Source: Urechis unicinctus | Lineage: Eukaryota; Annelida; Polychaeta; Xenopneusta; Urechidae | DNA length: 64,000 bases | Direction: 5' to 3' | Assembly: GCA_034190875.2 (NCBI GenBank) | Contig: CM067343.1 | Location: 21,834,576-21,898,575 of the forward strand | Shown: in pieces, positions 28,931 through 44,544 of the stretch | Layout: each line of letters starts with the position of its first letter | How positions within the stretch are numbered: the stretch's first letter is position 1 | Position numbers and translations under genes: made by a program | The notes under the pieces: model-generated | What the model was told of the DNA's origin: nothing | The model's input: only the letters and a program-made list of their open reading frames with translations | The model's database searches: none

Positions 28931-30469
28931 TACTCATGGGGTTAAAACGTATTTCGTTATGAAGTGCAGGATTGCCTTGATCGGCACTGTCAGAGCCTTT
29001 TCTGTAGATTCGTTTCGGCCCCAGTGCCTTAGATAAGCATATTCTGAAAGGCTTATCGTCGGATACCACTTATATGCGTGTATATTGTACATGAACAATG
29101 TGGGTTGAGTAGAACCTTGTGTCATACTGCGACAGTTTATGTCAAAACAATCATTCGAAAACGATCATATTACACACATATTACACAGGTGCATTGATTT
29201 TACAATCCATGTAAAATACATACGAGATCATTAATCCATACGCTCTGTATATGCTTATTAATTGAGCATTAGCAATACATGGTTGCTCAAACTCACCTTA
29301 CACAGCACCGTTACCGGATGTGAATACAACAGCTGCTTTCCTAATTATTTGGTACAACAAGATAATACCCTTGGACAAGCAGCGCCTGTAGTTCAAATAA
29401 TCACCTGTCATAGGGGTCGTCAGATATGTGAGTAGGGACCGAGGCAATCAAATAATGCAAGCAATTTTAATCTGTTTTTCGATGATGGGAATATAGAAAT
29501 CAAACACTAAAATCTGTTTGGTAACTGGCAGGAAGTCACACAATGTATGTAACCAATCGTAGACGATTACAGCAACAAATAGCATCAGCGGTCTGTGGTG
29601 CATATAATACCATTTTGCGAAATCGCTCGAGTATTGTAGCAGAGTGCTGTCTGCCACAAAGCCCATCAATCATTATTTCTTCCATTGATAGTTGGAAGGC
29701 ATTGGTTTTGTAAGTATTTTACTTTTTAATACCAAAACAGGTAAAGGTACAAGGCGAGGACATCATGCAAAGTTGTACCTTTGGCGCACGTGCGCTTTGG
29801 TAACCAGGTTACAAGTTCAGAATGCTGGTCATCATTACAATATATGCGCTTGAAGATCTCAAAAATAATGTTATTCTACTTTTAATGGTTAATGGCCGTG
29901 TAATGTATACGGTATAGAATTAAAGATAGAGCCCTTTTTATCAAAAGTTATAAATATGGACGAAGACAATAAGCAGTACCGTTAAGCATGAGATGGTAGT
30001 GCTGTGATGTATGTTCCACACAGGTGGCCCATTGCACTGCTTTAAGATTACCATACCAGGGTCATAAATGAACGCAAAAAAAAAGTAACGTACAAACCCA
30101 CAGTAGATGTAGATATGTAGCTTACTGCAGTGGTATCGACTGGGATGTGAGTTTGCAGCATTGTCGTCGCACTGCATATCATACATCCTCGGGGTTATGT
30201 GGAATAATTTTGGTTCTCTAAGTGTATTTAAATCGCTGGTACCATGGCTGTGACTGCCCCAAGTTGCCGCCATTTGTGAGATTGATCGGTTTGAGTCAGT
30301 TACCAATTCCGTAATGGACGAGACGGTCGTGACATACAGGTGTTTGTACTCTCAAATGTTTATATGATGTAGATTAACTTTGCTTTGTTCACGCATTTAT
30401 GATGATAGATCATATGCTTCGTGGTTTTAATACTCTTTGATGTTGTTTATTATTTGCCTTATGGGAAGA
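28931..30469. repeat. Spacer: sparse module matches
   Basis: Most of this stretch has no clear partner. At 29,965-30,065 (gaagacaataagcag, then cacaggtggcccattgcac..attaccat) it matches 12,210-12,300 and 33,690-33,730, a copy of the dispersed core motif. The 121-codon minus-strand open frame over it is not supported as a gene. Confidence 0.55.
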
Positions 30470-32200
30470 AGATTATAATGCAGCCATCTAAGCAGCCATC
30501 CACGCATTCATCTGATGGAATGATTTGATTTCACTGCACACATTACTACACACGTTATGATCTGTGAAGAAACCTCCTGATCATCATGCTTCATAACCTC
30601 GCCCACGTTATTTGCCCAGCCCGCGTCACTTTTTTTGGCATACCAGTGCGGACCATTATGGCTAGAATGGACTAATGATCTTGTGTAAGTTACGCTCTGT
30701 TCATGCTATTCCGCATCCTACCCAAGGTGAATTTTATTTGCCATGCCATATTTGCCCATCTATGGTACCTTTACTTTTATTCCAACTATGATATCCGTGT
30801 TTCTAAGCTAAAGCTGCTGAGTGTTCCTCGCCCCCCTTTACCTAAATATGTTATGGGGGTCATTAACTAATCTGGCTTTGAACAGAACCACATTTGATGC
30901 ATTCGTTAATGCGGTTCATGGGAGCCAAGTTGATCGCAGTTGCGACATTCACACATATTTTTCGATCGTAGACAAGGTCTCTGGAGAGAAGAAACGGCCA
31001 CAGAAAAAAACATTGATATGGTCATTACACATCACTTAACAACCAGCATTATGCAAAAACCGTCCTTGAGTTGCCGCCTGTGGGTAAATTGAGTTATAAT
31101 TAACGTCAAAAAAGGCTATCATGATACTAGTTATGTGACAACCTAGAGAGGTACTGTCGTAAAGACATGGGGCGGGGCGTAATATAATTTTGTGCTGTTT
31201 ATCAAGTGCTAAAGACAACGGTGCTACAAAGACATTGACATTGCTGCGGTTTGTTGTCTTTGTTGCGCATGAGAGTCTAATGGGTATTCCCTCGAACGAT
31301 GGCAGTCAATGGAAGTAGATTTCACAACAACATCAACGCATATGAGAACGGTTGCACGTAAACTGTTAATCTAGTTAACAATTATATTTTTAGATACATA
31401 TATGTATGATAGGTATACTATATGCAGTATTAGAGGAACAGTCATTGAAAACGTCGACAAATGAATAATTATAAAAAGATGAATCCTTCATTAATGACTA
31501 CATTCTTTACGTTTTGCAACAGAAATACTTATGTCTATTTATTGATTTGTAGCCTCTGTAGAGTGAAACGACAGCCAAACGATGTTCTTTATCTGCTAAT
31601 AGTTATCATATTCCAGTTCATATTCTGGAAAAGTGGATCCCTTTAATGTGTACTGATCAAATATATTTGAATAACATATAGCATATGAAGTTACCAGGTA
31701 GTTTATGGCTTTATGGATGTCGATATAGAAGGCGGTTGAATGCATCACTGGTAACTCAGTCAACAATAAGCTTATTCAACTGATGACATGATATCCGTCA
31801 CCAAGGGTTTCTGCAACACATGATGGAATTAACTGTGTACAAAATACATGCAATATTTTTCCTATTGGCAGAAGTATACAAAGTCGAAAGCGGTTGAATC
31901 TTCAACTATGTTTGCATCAGTCTTCTGAAATTAATTAATCTTTCTTTTGCTGAACTCCATCATAATAGCATTCGTAACAAATAACTACAATATGATAATG
32001 TTTCTCTCATATTATAACTAGGGCACATCCAATCAATAATCATGAATATGTAAACAAGGCATGGGCCGTAACTAAGCAATGAGTAAATATCTGCTATACA
32101 AACAATGAACATTTATTTGACATTTGGTACTAAAAACGCAGTAATGTCTATACCTGGCCCGTTATGCTTTTTAACGGACAGAAACACATGAAAACCAACA
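30470..32200 (+). repeat. Extended copy of left-arm modules in spacer
   Basis: This has same-sense matches to the left arm in order: 30,490-30,560 with 8,810-8,880; 31,040-31,230 with 10,180-10,330; 31,249-31,280 with 10,490-10,520; 31,390-31,440 with 10,625-10,680; and 31,755-31,830 with 11,000-11,060. The offset is about 20.8-21.7 kb. The stretch 30,600-30,720 also resembles 19,860-19,970. The end, 32,020-32,200, resembles 15,015-15,140. No gene is supported. Confidence 0.8.
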
Positions 32201-33399
32201 GTTGGCTATCAAATATGCTTGCATTATTGATATTGTAAGAGTTGATATTATTACAAAAATGAAATTAACAGCATGGTAACGATGTCATGCGCCAATATAT
32301 TCTTCTGTTCAGTAAATTTATACGGCGATGTGTAAGTATCGAATAACAGCCTTTGCATTCTGTCATTAGACAACAGATCAGAATGAACATCTACAACTTT
32401 GTGCACTTCGGTTACACCGAGTCGGCAAGTTGTCGTCCCCCAAGCTCAAAAGTTCGACTTGAAGTGCTCCTGTTTTTAATTATGTTGGCTGGTGTCATCG
32501 GAATATTCAACAAGTCGGCATGTTTGTGACCTTTTTAGCTGCAATATTTGAACTACATGCTTCCCTTTTGTTTGGCCTTGACTGCCCTTTTTGCAAATGT
32601 AAATGCCAGTTGTTTTCCAATACAAATGTTATGTATTATCAAATTAAAGGCTATTTGCCTATTGGAATACCATGCAACAAATAACTAACACATGTAATTA
32701 TGATAATTGTGCGGTACTCATTATTTACAATGGGAGATTTTTTCCGTTTGTCGAGCGTGAAACATTATTATAAAATTAAATACATTGTTTGCATCTGTGT
32801 GTAGGCATTATGTTTTCAGCAACACAACAACAACCAGTTTAGCATCAGCTGTTCTTTTTTAACAAAATATAACCGTTGCTATATCCTTCAATTTGACAGT
32901 ATATAAATATCAGCAGAAGTAGCCAGTCCTTGAACAGAACAGAACCTTTGGAAAATTAGCCCATTCTCTCTATATCTATATATTCACACTGTTTCCAAAA
33001 CACCCATTAGTCATCACAAATGCCGCAATTTTGCAGATTACTTTCAGAAAAGCAATATAACATGTGCAAATTCTTGTATTGGCAAGGGTGACTTAAAATA
33101 GTGACTTTCAAGCCTACTTAATTAGCTTTGATAGATGCATTAAATTACAGAGAGGCTTAGCATAAACTTTTGCACAGACTGATGTCAGTGTTTCGATGAT
33201 ACATGCTTCTGAATAGGATGCCTATATTTCCAACCTTTATACATCTGCTGACGTATTCTCAAACATATATCAGATTATACGACTTAGTAGTCACGTGGAA
33301 CATATATCATCCATGCTTGACCGGAGATGCATAACACCGATAAATGAGGCGTCAAAGGGCATTTTTTAACAATCATATTTACATGGCAACCAACTGACC
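32201..33399. other. Central spacer, no assigned content
   Basis: This lies near the geometric centre of the palindrome. AT-rich, no open frame of note, and I found no module match by eye. It is the best candidate for truly unique sequence between the arms. Confidence 0.45.
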
Positions 33400-33870
33400 C
33401 CCATGATAGCCTATCAGAGCGTTTTGTCATATTTGATGTAAAACATATAACAGATGTCTACGTTTGCACAATCAATATAAACTGTTGATACAAATTTGTA
33501 GCGAAGGTTACCTACCACACATTGTACCATATTATCTCACGTTTAATGTCTGTGCCAGGTTTGCATACTAAGATGTTGATCAACATAGCAACCAAGCCAT
33601 TGGAAAACCTCAATACAATTGATCGTTATCTTCAAGGGTTAAGGATCGGGTCGCACGTACTGCACACATTGTTGTGCTAGGTAATCTATCTGAGAGAAGA
33701 CAATAAGCAGCGGTACACAAACCACGCACAATTTGGATCAACAACTTATTGTTGTGCAACCGACTGTGATAAGAGTTTATAGCTGTTTTGTGGCACTGTA
33801 TATGAGACTCCCATCATTGGATAGAGGGTTACGTGACTATTATGCAAACTCACTCGGTCTAATCTTATAG
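33400..33870 (+). repeat. Copy of the 11.9-12.3 kb module
   Basis: About 33,430-33,480 (acatataacagatgtctac.tt.gca) and 33,680-33,715 (taatctat.tgagagaagacaataa) match 11,880-11,925 and 12,200-12,230 in the same sense. The stretch 33,725-33,850 then matches 24,660-24,780 within R1. Confidence 0.7.
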
Positions 33871-36279
33871 GATTAAATACGGCGGTTGCTTAAATCGATT
33901 ACTGGCAGTTGATTGCTTTGGGCTATGCTATCCTTGCCATATCATAGACCCTCTTATTTAGGCAGCTCCTCCATCGACGCTTTCACCTATGCTCTGGCTC
34001 AGAGGGATCAAGTCTGCTCTCACCCACGTGCCCACCCCACTTCCCTGGATATGAATACATTCATCAAGTGCTGGATTGTGTTAGTTTGAATTAAATGTTA
34101 TCAATGTTTTATTTCCTTTTTTAAAATAATATTTGCAATATTAATAATTATCATTTGTTCAAATACATCTGTCTAGTCACGCTCGGTGATGTCTCGATGA
34201 TGATTACTGAAGCACGGTCGGTTGTCTTATAGCGTACGGGCATCATGACGCTGATAACTCATGGCATCGCAGCCGAACGTTGGTAAAGATAAGTGTGATA
34301 CAAAATTGATTGAAGGATTGGAGTTTATCCGGTATTATTGGGTAGACTCCAACTAATGACAGGCAGCCTTTCGAGGCATACTATATCTTATTGACGTGGT
34401 AGGTTCGCTTACAGCCTCCATTTTCTTTACATATAGATGGATCTTTATGTTATATAATGAATGCTATTTTGTCAGAAAAGACATAACTCTTGTAACAACC
34501 GTATAACAAGGTTCACCCTTAATCATTCGTGTTTTTTCACGTTGACTAGCTGTTCACTGGGCACTATGTGGTCTGGAATTCAATTACATTGTATACCCTA
34601 CTTGCATAATTGCACGGGAATTAAATTTTGGGGTGATTTCTTAGCGACAAACGTGAGCTATCATTGTTTGAGGCATGCGAAAGATATGTTTGAATTGATC
34701 AATTAGTTTTCATCCATTTTCATCTATTTAGTTTCGCCGACTCAATAAGTACAACTGGTGTTTTAGGACATATTCTGTCAATCAAAAGATAACTATTTAC
34801 CACACCCTGAAAACGATCAAGATACATATAACACCCATTCTTCTGTATTTGACGCCAATAGATATTCATTCCGAAGTTAGTCGTGGTGTCGCCATGGATT
34901 TAAAAATTAACAAAGCTGTAAGGTATATGTGGAACGCATTGTCATTGTTTCAATAAGGCATGAACAATGCATCTTTCTGAGCAGGTAAATGGGCAAGTAT
35001 CTATCGCTAGATCTAAGTAATGATTATACAAACATTAACAACTGAGCCTTCAGGCATTAAATATTCGTTAAAATATTACAAATCTAATACGGAATTATAC
35101 AATCTATTGGGGGGGGCTGAATATCAAGATTATTTAATAGCCAGCAGATGAATTTGCAATCACAATAAACTTTCTGTTCAGGCCCAAACAACCTCCATAG
35201 TTGCTCGATTATATTGCGTAAAACACATGACATATGCCGACTACTGCCGAAGCAATATATGCTTTATACCCAAATTCATTGTACAAATATGTGTAGCAGA
35301 CACTACTGAATTGTTATATATCAGCTTATATAATTTGTTTTGCATAGACTGTGTCTGTTTGCAGCTGGTTATTTGACAGTAAATCTATCTTGACGAATGC
35401 AATAAGCTAGGTTACGCAATATAGGATGGTGGTCCCTTGGTGTATGGTTCACACAGGTGGCACATTGCACCGCTATAGGATTACCGTTACTGCGTCACAA
35501 TTGTTACTTATACCACGAAATAGAGTCATATTATAGACGAACAAAGCCAGGTAAAATGTTTATCAATGGCTTGCTTCTGTCTGAATCAACCCGGTTGTCA
35601 ATGAATTACATTTCCGAGGCGCCTTATACTGAATCCCTTATCAAACAGAGAATATTAAGTGACAATTGAGGCGGGAACTATATAAGTCATTAAACCAAGA
35701 CAGATGTATTACGGCATATTTGCATTTAATAAGCGATTTTTTTGGGACAGCAACTTATGGTGGCTCGTGCAGCGTAAATAAACATGTATACAAGGACAGT
35801 ATTTTGTGGGGCTCGGCAAAACTTCACAAACGTAACTACCAGGCGACTAGTCCCTTCAAGAGCAACGTCATTAGTGCCTAAAGAGAACATACAGTGCATT
35901 CTGATCAGGCTCAGACAATGATTCTCCGTACTCAGTGGTTTCTTATTCGTGTCGTGTCTATGCCGTAACAATGGCAATGCTTACTTGCGAATACGAAAAA
36001 ATATATCACCCAAGCGCTTGTCTACGAATGAGCGAGATGTGGCAGAGTCATAAGGACCATCGATTATTGGGGTTCTATCCTAGGGGCGTGGTGGCGATGC
36101 AGTCCCTCCCTATAATTGCACTGCAGAATGTGTTAAAGCGATAGTATTTCTGACTCTTTAGAAATCAACTTTTACTAGCAGCCATCTACAACGACTATAT
36201 TAACATATTAAAGGATGTTACTGGCAGCGTGGTTTGACCAATACTCACAGCTTAAATGAGGCACGATCTGTTTGAAGTC
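33871..36279. repeat. Spacer, mostly unassigned, isolated module copies
   Basis: Only isolated similarity was found. The stretch 35,440-35,490 (cacaggtggcacattgcaccg...attacc) is a copy of the dispersed core motif. About 34,985-35,045 loosely resembles 32,080-32,120. A run of nine G lies near 35,110. Short open frames at 34,461, 35,457, 35,666 and 35,935 have no recognisable protein features. Confidence 0.4.
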
Positions 36280-37440
36280 GCATCCTTGTCACCTAATGCG
36301 GTCCTTAATATGACGGCATAAATTTAGGCGTCACACAAGACGCAGATTAATCTCGTGCTTTATGAAGGCTAATCATTTAAGGGCACGGTATATTTAACTC
36401 AGATACGATGGAGGGTTGTCAGTGCATTCAACACGTAATAAGCTATGGGTTGTTTTTTTATCAAATGTTTGACTACATCAATGTATCATCCTAGATGTGA
36501 CACAATGCATCTTGTTGCTGTAGATTCGTCAATATCCACGATGAAGTCTTGCTACTTTCCGCATCTGTGTCATGATAGGGGCAATACAGAACACGGTAAA
36601 TCATCGGCTTATACTGAGCCACTCTGAAATGGAATCCATTCATCATCGCCAATGATGCATAGGAGAGTTTATTGTTATGCTGCGAGAGCCAATCTGTCAA
36701 CCATTTCTTTCATTTTCTATGCAAGCACCTTAAGCCTACCTACATCAAATTGCTTTAAGGTGTTCTGCTAAATCATGTGGGTTTATTCAAAAACCTGGAA
36801 GTACAGCACCGCATTGAGTGGGAAGATACATTTTTCTTTACATATATATTATGAGATATTTACTTATCAGAAAACTAAGTAATGTGCCATTATGTTGTAG
36901 TAGGTCATGAATGAAGAAGTAAGTGCCGGTAGGTCTCATATTGCAGATTGGAAATCAGGACGCAGTTTCAATGCAAATGGAGGGTGAATTATTTGAATTC
37001 TGAATATAACCAGCAATTACCATGGCCAGTGCATCACGAATGAATCAGTGGAAACTATGTGGGAGGAATGATCGAGCGGGTGCTACGGCGGGAAAACATA
37101 TAATCTAAGGCAATGAATCATAATGATTGTTAACCAGACCGGCTGGGCAATAAGGCACTCGGAAAATATCATAACGGGCAGCTGATCGAAAATATTCGGC
37201 TTTCGGACGAGTTTGCTGAACAGGTGGAGCTTTTTGGTGAGCAAAATAGCATACTGTGGTGTCATTTCCGTTCGTCGTTGACATTTTTGCACACTGTTAT
37301 CTTAATGTTATTGCTATACACGATAGCAGTCTGTAGCAGTGGTCTGCACCGGAACCGCACCGTAAATGAGAGCTATCTTGCAGAAACTATAATTCTTAAT
37401 AAGGATCTGACTGTTGGATACATATATATAAAAAATATAT
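36280..37440 (+). repeat. Copies of 20.8-kb and 10.5-kb modules
   Basis: The stretch 36,620-36,770 (ctgaaatggaatccattcatca, ending in ctatgcaagcaccttaagcc) matches 20,810-20,950 in the same sense, including the minisatellite unit. The stretch 37,310-37,425 (cgatagcagtctg...gaaact...atctgactgttgga) matches 10,535-10,640. Confidence 0.7.
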
Positions 37441-38474
37441 AAAACAGGGATCACAGATCAGACATTAAGACTTATGTATATCGAAACACATGAAAGTTGC
37501 GTGACCAACATTCTGACATTCAAAAGTATACAACATAAAGGTTAGGAATCGTTTGTGAAATGACTATATTTAGTGAGTGATATCGGTAAAGAGATGCGCC
37601 GTATATATTAGTGATAATCATATTGTACCAACTAACATTCCCCCAAACAGGTTTTACCCCAATGACAAAATTTGTATCGCTCATTATATAGTCAAGTTAT
37701 CTGAAGTTAACGGATAACCTATGGTTTTTTGTCTATATTGTCAACAAGACAATGGACTGCAATTAGCGACCAGCTTATTTTACATGGAAAAGATATATCA
37801 GTAAATTGCATGCTCTATGTTTGCTAAGTAGGTTTAACTGGAAAAGGTTTCTAAAGTCGATAGCGCAAACTTACGGCACTTAGAAACATTTTCAGCTAGA
37901 GCCTTTTCAAAGCATTATATACGTCTAATGAATGTCGATATCCCCTTGCTGTATAACATAGTCTACGACTTTGCATAAGATAACAAAAACTTTAATGGTA
38001 TTACTACCACTACGACGATGGCTGTCTTTTATATAGCATCAATTACTGAAACTCGAATAGGATAGATACACAATAAGAGAACCAATAATTATATTTTCGA
38101 TTTTATGATGAATGACCTGGAAGAAAAGCGTGCCGCCCGTTTATGCTTTGTACTGTATGCTTTGCCGGTCATTGATAGATTTGCTTTGAGGTCTTCAAAC
38201 GGTTAAGTTGCAATTTCGACGGACATAGTGTAATATAAGCCAACACCCAAAAATTTTACCTTAGGAATAACAAACTTGCAGCAAGTAACAAATTGTGGCA
38301 AGCAACATTTAGGGACATTTTGCCATATTGCTGCACGGCAACAGCATTAGTAAGGGCTGCAACATCTCTTTGTCGAATTATTTGTGAATATTGATTTAAC
38401 TCTGTATGCAGCAGTCGGTAAATATTCAAAAAATGACTTGATTATCTGATAGAGTATAAAACCTCTATTGACAA
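37441..38474. other. Spacer stretch with no assigned repeat
   Basis: AT-rich with no long frame. A weak resemblance of 37,720-37,800 to the module at 11,290-11,340 is not strong enough to call. Confidence 0.4.
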
Positions 38475-40832
38475 GATATTTGGAGAGTATCAGGCTAGAT
38501 GTGTCCTCATGAATCTAATTCCATCTTTATTGCATACTTGAAAACAAATTGCGCTTTGATTTGTGGTGTACAGACGGCGTCTAGTCCATCACATAAGGGT
38601 GCTGCTTTAATTCTTAAGTTATGCAGCAAACACATTGTGTTGAGTCCAAATAGAACGAAGATGATGTTAATGATCCAGAAGCGTATTCTAGACTGATTAT
38701 TTCACATATGGATAAGGATCAGACGAGAGATTAGATTTTTGCTTTAAGATTGTATGCGCTATTTAACCCGCCTCGTATGACGAACCAACTGCTTTGTATA
38801 TGCTGATGTCAGTGTTTCATTTGATACATACCTTATTAAGACCCATAGATATTTACATTTCAAGATGTGAGGAAAAGCCATCACATGGGCTGACAGTTGA
38901 TTGCTTGTTACTTAAAATTACGCAAACTATGCGTGATATGTATGATATGAAGATATTTATGATATTTGCTATGAACAGATAAAACGGTACGCCAGCTGAT
39001 TAAAAATTTCAATATGAAAGGTTAAGCAAAATGGGTTTTTAAATTCAAAGAGGTACTAATTCAAAAAGCATGGCCATCTGTTACCAAGATGTCAAACTGG
39101 ATATTCTTATATGAAATGTCTTGTCATTCTTGTTAAATCTTACCTCACAAAATGAAAGTCAACATCTTCTTTTCGGTCAAGGTAATAAGTAGAGGAAATC
39201 AGTATGGGACGGTGATCACGTGATGAATGAGATACGTAGGTGGCGCCTTGAACCGTTTTAATATTACTATCATAGTGCCATAAATACACACCTAACAAGG
39301 TGAAAAAGGACTGTCGTTGATCGCGGTCACAAGCAAAGCCACAGACAATTTGGATCTATAACTTAATGCTGTGTAATCGGCCGGAATAAGTGTCATTAGT
39401 TCTGCTGTGGCACGTATGTCAGACCCCTATTATTGGGGGGGAGACTACACGACCATTAAGCAGGATACTGCGAAGTATAATGCTTATTGCTTATCGAGAA
39501 ACGGCAGCCTCATTAGGTTTGAGAGAGGATCACATACATTAATGAAATTCAATTCCTCTTTTACCAAAACAGATATTATGGGATGATAATCAAATTAATG
39601 AAGGATTTAATAGATTGAAAAGGTCCGACTCCTCCGAGAATACCGCATAAAATATCGATATAGCCCTGATTATTTATATGATACGTATTAATGAAGCTTC
39701 TAAGGTGAGTTAAAGGGCTTGTTACATTTAACAATTTCAATGATAGAGAATAACTAGAATGTAGACATCGCTGTAGTGTATTCATACAGGTGCAATATAT
39801 CTTCTATAGATATATAAAATATGTGATTATTTGTGGAACAGCGTATCTGCCAAGATGATGGAAGCCATCGTAGGCTTTAAATAGGATTGGTGTATGCGTT
39901 GGATGTAGTGCAATTGTATTCTGCTAATTTGTATCACGAGGGCTCTGGGTATAGTAATGGGTATAGTAAGTCGGTTATTTAACAATTAATGATGGTTTCG
40001 TTGTTCAAATGCTTGCTTGCAATATTCAGACTTTTAAAAGTGCATTGCAGTTGTAAGACGTTTCACAAACATAAGCAAATCTCCAGACTAAATTGGCACT
40101 TCGTCCGAATCAATGTCAAACATACAAAAAGAAGTTCGGTTATAAATAAACCGAATAAATTATTATGCAAATCCACAATTTGTTGCATTTGTAGTCGAGT
40201 CTGATATACACCGTAGATATAATGGATGTGTAAAGCATGTGCTTAGACAGGTGTGGATCTATTAAGTGTATGTAGAGTTACAGTGAATGCCGTCACATCA
40301 AATACATTCACCATTTTGTTTTGAACGATTTTACTCCGTTGCATTTTTTTCGACACAATATATCTTTGTAATCTACTCCTTCATTATCATATGGGCTCTT
40401 TTGGCATTGAGTTTTCGAGGGGTTTTGTGGCAATGTTGTTGCAAACTGAATAAACACCCTCGATTATACCTCATTTCCTCTCTAGACCTGGGTATATCAG
40501 CATTCATGGTTTCAACGTGCTGCACTGCAACTGGTATGGCTCATTGTATGGATAATTAAATAACACAACCGGCATCGGTAACATAACTGTGTCTCGACAT
40601 TACTCGAGGTATGACGGGTCTACCTAAAACCATTTGTTCAACTATTGCTGTGATAATTCTGGCTCATTGCCTAAATAACACTGCTTGTACATACTTGATG
40701 GGGGCTCCGTACTTTTGATTAGTTGATATTCGTAATCTCTCTAGATTTAACAAAATGCGTAAAGGTGAATCAATTTGTCAGGTTTGCATTTGAAGTGCCG
40801 GACTCGCTTGAAATATCACCACTAACATAAGT
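38475..40832 (+). repeat. Direct repeat R2 (~2.4 kb), copy 2
   Basis: Same-sense copy of 23,700-26,105 with scattered substitutions and small indels. Homology ends at tgcttgaaata/cgcttgaaata (26,090 and 40,805 region). The dispersed core motif is inside (39,240-39,310). Directly after it comes marker module copy 4, whereas after R1 there is about 1.85 kb of other sequence first. Confidence 0.87.
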
Positions 40833-42132
40833 ATAAAAAGGTCTCACCTGTATGGCGTTCTGCGTAATTAGATCGTGACATTTGTGGTTAACTGCTCATT
40901 CCTGCTTGGTTATCTTTTGACCAACATATTATGTGTGTGTATGCATTGCATAGCTCCGATTTGTCCTCGAGCAACATTGTTTTGGGTTCATTGAGTTATT
41001 ACTAACGCCAAGGTTCAAAGACTCTTGGATACACACAATAATGGCAGTAGGAAGTGTTGGAACACTGCACAGAGGTGCAAAATTTGAAAGCGATGTCGGG
41101 TTTTTTTTCGAAATACCGTTCGTTATTGAAAAACAAATGGATATTTACCTCTAACGCCTCCCCAAGATATTGACCTTTTCTAATGCATTGCCCTTATTAT
41201 CGAGCAGAACAGATATTATTTAATCATATTAATGTAATTTTTCTGATAACACATAATGAAATACTCCTATTTTATAATATATTCGTTTGCAATAGCATGT
41301 CGAATAACGAGAAATACAGTAGCACCTGTCGGTGTACAAGATTGGCCAAGAACACTGAAAATGTCTTATTTTTGTAAAGGTACTACATACATCACCATAT
41401 GACCATTAACACAGTCTAAATGGATAAGTTAATAAGTGACGCACTTTTAAGTTACTATGTGGCAACCTCTATATTGTAATTTATCGTCTATACTGAATCA
41501 ACGCTTAAGGTGTACGACGTGAGAAGATGGAAGGGCCGACCCAATTGACAGAAATCAATGTAAGTACAAACGACTGTTTGCAGGTTTTGTGTAAATTCTC
41601 TTTTAACCTTAAAAGTAATAGAGTGTTCAGCAGCAATCACAAGAGGGCAACGGCACGACCGATGAAGGCTTTTTTGGCGCTATTTCGAATCGCTTGGCGA
41701 AAAACGCGTTATTTCCATTGGGTGACGACGTTCAAATCATGTTTACAAAGGTACTTTACGCAGCTGTAATGTACATCAGTGTCGAGCGAGTGTCAATGGA
41801 TATTTTACTATTCATATAACCTCCCATAGCATGACAGAAGTCCAATACACGTATTTAAATGCGATACAGTTTATCACCTGGGTTTGCGGGGCTTTGGATC
41901 CAGACAGGGGAATATGTGTTTTCGATAAGTCTGCACTGACACTTGCGCGACACTGTCGCTTCAAAAGGTTTCCATCAAATTTATAATGTCGTTTCTTATC
42001 ACGCTTTACGTCAAGACTTTGCTGCTCTAAGCAAAGAGAAGAGACCCACTGGCAGACAATAATCCGAGCAACAAACATCTATCTGACTAAAAATAAGCCA
42101 GAGTCAGGAATGAACATCAACCGTTGAAAACT
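40833..42132 (+). repeat. Marker module copy 4, truncated unit
   Basis: The marker module lies at 40,862-40,898 (about 12.9 kb after copy 3). The stretch 41,620-42,120 matches 28,300-28,640. The match continues up to caggaatgaacatcaa.c.ttgaa and stops in the AT array, so the unit is cut off at the inner edge of the palindrome. Confidence 0.82.
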
Positions 42133-43600
<1,468 letters not shown>

Positions 43601-44544
43601 AGAACAAGATAAATATCCATACAAGATAATGGACTATTTACTTGTCTCAGGCGCATTTCTATATGGATTGACCTATTCTCTATCCTTTCTTGGTTTCTTA
43701 CGTACAAACAGCTTCAACATTAATTAATGCTCGCAGCACGTACAGGTTTAGAAACTTAAGTGAAGCTGATGGGTCCGGCAATCGATCAGTCATCATATAG
43801 CCGCTTGATGTATGTCATTGTCAATAGGTGATTGAAGGAGCTCCCATATGTCCTCCATGAAATGCTGATGAATAGAATCAAACTGATCGAGGAGTACAAG
43901 TGTGATCAGCATGTATCTCTTGGTATCTATTGGTATATATATAATCATAATCCTCGCATTAAAAGCTATGTCGCATGGTTAGGAGAGTGATCCAAGCAAC
44001 GCTCCCATGCGGACGGTTCATTCTTCTGATAGAAACCTGGTTCAAAATATAATATTCCTGAAAATGTTCCGGAGAATATGACCTCCACATTCGACGAATA
44101 ACTAAGTAAGCTCAGCGATTATCATAACTGAGCTGTCGACATCTGTGTTTCATGATTGTTTAAGTAAACAGCCATTAGTTTTGCAGTTACCAATGGGATG
44201 GTAATAACAAATACCTGGGCAAGTTGACAGGTATTCTGCAAGCCGAGGTAATGTTACATATGTGGTATATAAAGAGGCAATCGATCATTCAAATGTTGTC
44301 AAATATGTTCCAGGGGATTGTTATAGGGATAAATGATATTTATTTCAGTTATCCAGGTACCAATGGCCAGGCAGACAATGATTATGATGTACTCCTTTTC
44401 AGACGACCATACATACACGTATAATTCGCATCAGCCAGCAACCGCCGAGCAAACTGTTACATACTTTATCAATATAAAGCCTGAAATGGTTTATACTTTC
44501 GACATATCAATTAGTCGCTATAAAATTGGCTAAATACTTGTTTG
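43601..44544 (+). repeat. Right-arm-only block
   Basis: The left arm lacks this at the partner position (19,260-19,440). It is made of known modules in the orientation of the right arm's + strand: 43,755-43,830 resembles 51,785-51,860, and 44,340-44,400 (accaatggccaggcagacaa-type) resembles 52,180-52,225 and 21,965-22,010. It is best read as an extra module copy inserted or retained in this arm. Confidence 0.65.

Noticed and set aside
23700-40832. R1 and R2 as a pair of long terminal repeats of one element
   Set aside because: No capsid or polymerase remains are seen between them, no TG/CA ends or primer site are seen, and similar modules occur many times outside the pair.
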